From Dyella_B sp035277725 (GTDB lineage Bacteria > Pseudomonadota > Gammaproteobacteria > Xanthomonadales > Rhodanobacteraceae), in NCBI RefSeq assembly GCF_035277725.1, contig NZ_DATEJY010000104.1:18026-82025 (forward strand): DNA of 64,000 nucleotides, given 5' to 3'. Positions 63,086 through 64,000 of this stretch are shown one piece after another (the first letter of the stretch is position 1; every line of letters starts with the position of its first letter). Under the pieces are notes generated by a model. The model was not told where the DNA came from and did not search any database. It saw only the letters and a program-made list of their open reading frames with translations. The position numbers and the translations under genes are program-made.

Positions 63086-64000
63086 TTAGAACTTCTTGCT
63101 AAAGCCCACGCTCAACGCGTTGTCATTGACGTGATTGGCGAACTGACCCTGGTAGTCCAGGTACAAGCTCCACGAGGCACCCGCCTGCGCGGTGATGCGT
63201 GCGCCCACCGTCGCCATGCCACCGCCCAACGATGCACCCGGCATGGCGAACGCCGTGCCGTCCTGGCTAGTGGCCTGCACCACGGCGTCGCCGCCGTGCG
63301 CGTTGTAGCGGTAGCCCACGTCGAACTGCGGCACGTAGCTGATGCCCTGCGCCACGAACGAACGCGAAAACTGCACGCGTGCATATGGCTGAAGCGTGGT
63401 GTACGTGCTGTGCGCAGCTTGCACCGCAAAAGCCGAAGCCAACGGATTGTTGCTCGACACGGTTTCGCCGAAGGCATCCAACGTCTGGTGTTGATAGAGC
63501 GCACCGAGCGCCGGCGTGATTTGCCACTCCGCCGCGGCAACCGGCCATGCGGCTTGCAACGCCGCGGATGTGGTAGTGCCGTCAGGATGCGCCACGCTGT
63601 GGCCAATACCGGTCTGGCGATATACGCGGTAGCTGCTGTGGGTTTCGTCGATCAGGCCGGACAGCACCACCGCACCGGCGTTGGCATAGGCATACAAACC
63701 GCCGTGTACATTGTCGATGTTGCCATTACCGTCGTTGCGATCACTGCCGTTGATGCGATCGAAGCCGGCTTCCACGCCCACGTGCAGCGCATCGCCCACT
63801 GCGTGATCGAAACCGCCCTGCAGCCCGAACACCGAACTGTTCATGCCGTTGCTGCCGGTGAGCGAATCGCTGCCGGCGCTGTACTGCACCCACAGGTCGC
63901 TATGGCACGACGACGCAACCGTGTTGGCGTGCGCAGCGCTGTTGCCGTTGCACGCGGTGTCATCCGAACGCAGCGTGGCGCCCAGCACGGTGGAGAGCGA
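63086..64000 (-). CDS. Autotransporter beta-barrel C-terminal part (cut by window edge)
   Basis: The open frame continues off the right end, so only the C-terminal ~300 residues are seen. They contain SDLWVQYSAGSDSLTGSNGM, VFGLQGGFDHAVGDALHVGV, GLYAYANAGAVVLSGLIDET, TTLQPYARVQFSRSFVAQGI and the end NALSVGFSKKF. Alternating aromatic strands and a terminal Phe mark the translocator barrel of a type V autotransporter. The passenger domain lies beyond the window. No internal stop is present. Confidence 0.85.
   Translation of the reverse strand, partial: SLSTVLGATLRSDDTACNGNSAAHANTVASSCHSDLWVQYSAGSDSLTGSNGMNSSVFGLQGGFDHAVGDALHVGVEAGFDRINGSDRNDGNGNIDNVHGGLYAYANAGAVVLSGLIDETHSSYRVYRQTGIGHSVAHPDGTTTSAALQAAWPVAAAEWQITPALGALYQHQTLDAFGETVSSNNPLASAFAVQAAHSTYTTLQPYARVQFSRSFVAQGISYVPQFDVGYRYNAHGGDAVVQATSQDGTAFAMPGASLGGGMATVGARITAQAGASWSLYLDYQGQFANHVNDNALSVGFSKKF

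Overview
The window looks like a GC-rich gammaproteobacterial chromosome of the Xanthomonadales, most likely Rhodanobacteraceae (Dyella/Rhodanobacter/Luteibacter-like). This is an inference from protein style, a complete Entner-Doudoroff cluster under a GntR regulator, NagQ-like TGGTATT boxes, orphan VirB5/VirB6 genes and many palindromic GGTTGGGGTGCGAACCCCAACC intergenic repeats. I recognised no rRNA, tRNA or CRISPR array.

Layout. 1-2.1 kb: an efflux outer-membrane lipoprotein (cut by the window edge) behind a MarR regulator, a small unknown gene, and an AraC regulator. 2.2-6.8 kb: the large helicase Lhr, carrying an in-frame palindromic repeat insertion. 6.9-7.6 kb: a decayed patch with a ParE-type toxin-antitoxin pair, both genes frameshifted, and a GIY-YIG fragment. 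7.6-12.8 kb: small housekeeping or accessory genes, an S10 peptidase, and an FtrA-like regulator divergent from a rhodanese gene. 12.9-18.8 kb: zwf-pgl-edd-eda, a complete route from glucose-6-phosphate to pyruvate and glyceraldehyde-3-phosphate, with a divergent GntR regulator. 18.8-22.4 kb: a secreted protein, then a cobalamin riboswitch and a BtuB-like receptor. 22.4-29.7 kb: nested repeats and two tandem RND efflux pumps without an adjacent adaptor gene.

29.7-37.1 kb is accessory DNA. A minus-strand cluster encodes a VirB5-like protein, a VirB6-like channel protein, a DUF4189 protein, a lipoprotein, a DUF2235/Tle1-type lipase and a coiled-coil membrane protein. It looks like a lipase effector with its immunity lipoprotein and orphan type IV secretion parts. 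It is followed by three joined gene fragments: RND pump, sulfotransferase and TpsB.

37.1-54.4 kb is the most interesting part. On one strand lie a GNAT protein, a DUF6916 protein, two phage-tail-collar (MdpB-like) proteins, and a 2782-residue protein with an LEPR motif, a DUF4347 domain and about 15 repeats. Then come a TolC-like lipoprotein, an HlyD adaptor, a GAF-like/HlyD protein and an M50 protease-HlyD fusion. The last four genes are tightly packed and directly follow the giant gene. No ABC transporter is present, so this may be a dedicated export and processing system for the giant surface protein with an intramembrane protease in place of the usual ATPase.

54.7-64 kb: secreted or periplasmic proteins (CxxCH protein, DUF3617, phospholipase C-type, multicopper oxidase, lipocalin-like), a LysR regulator, an acetyltransferase and a partial autotransporter.
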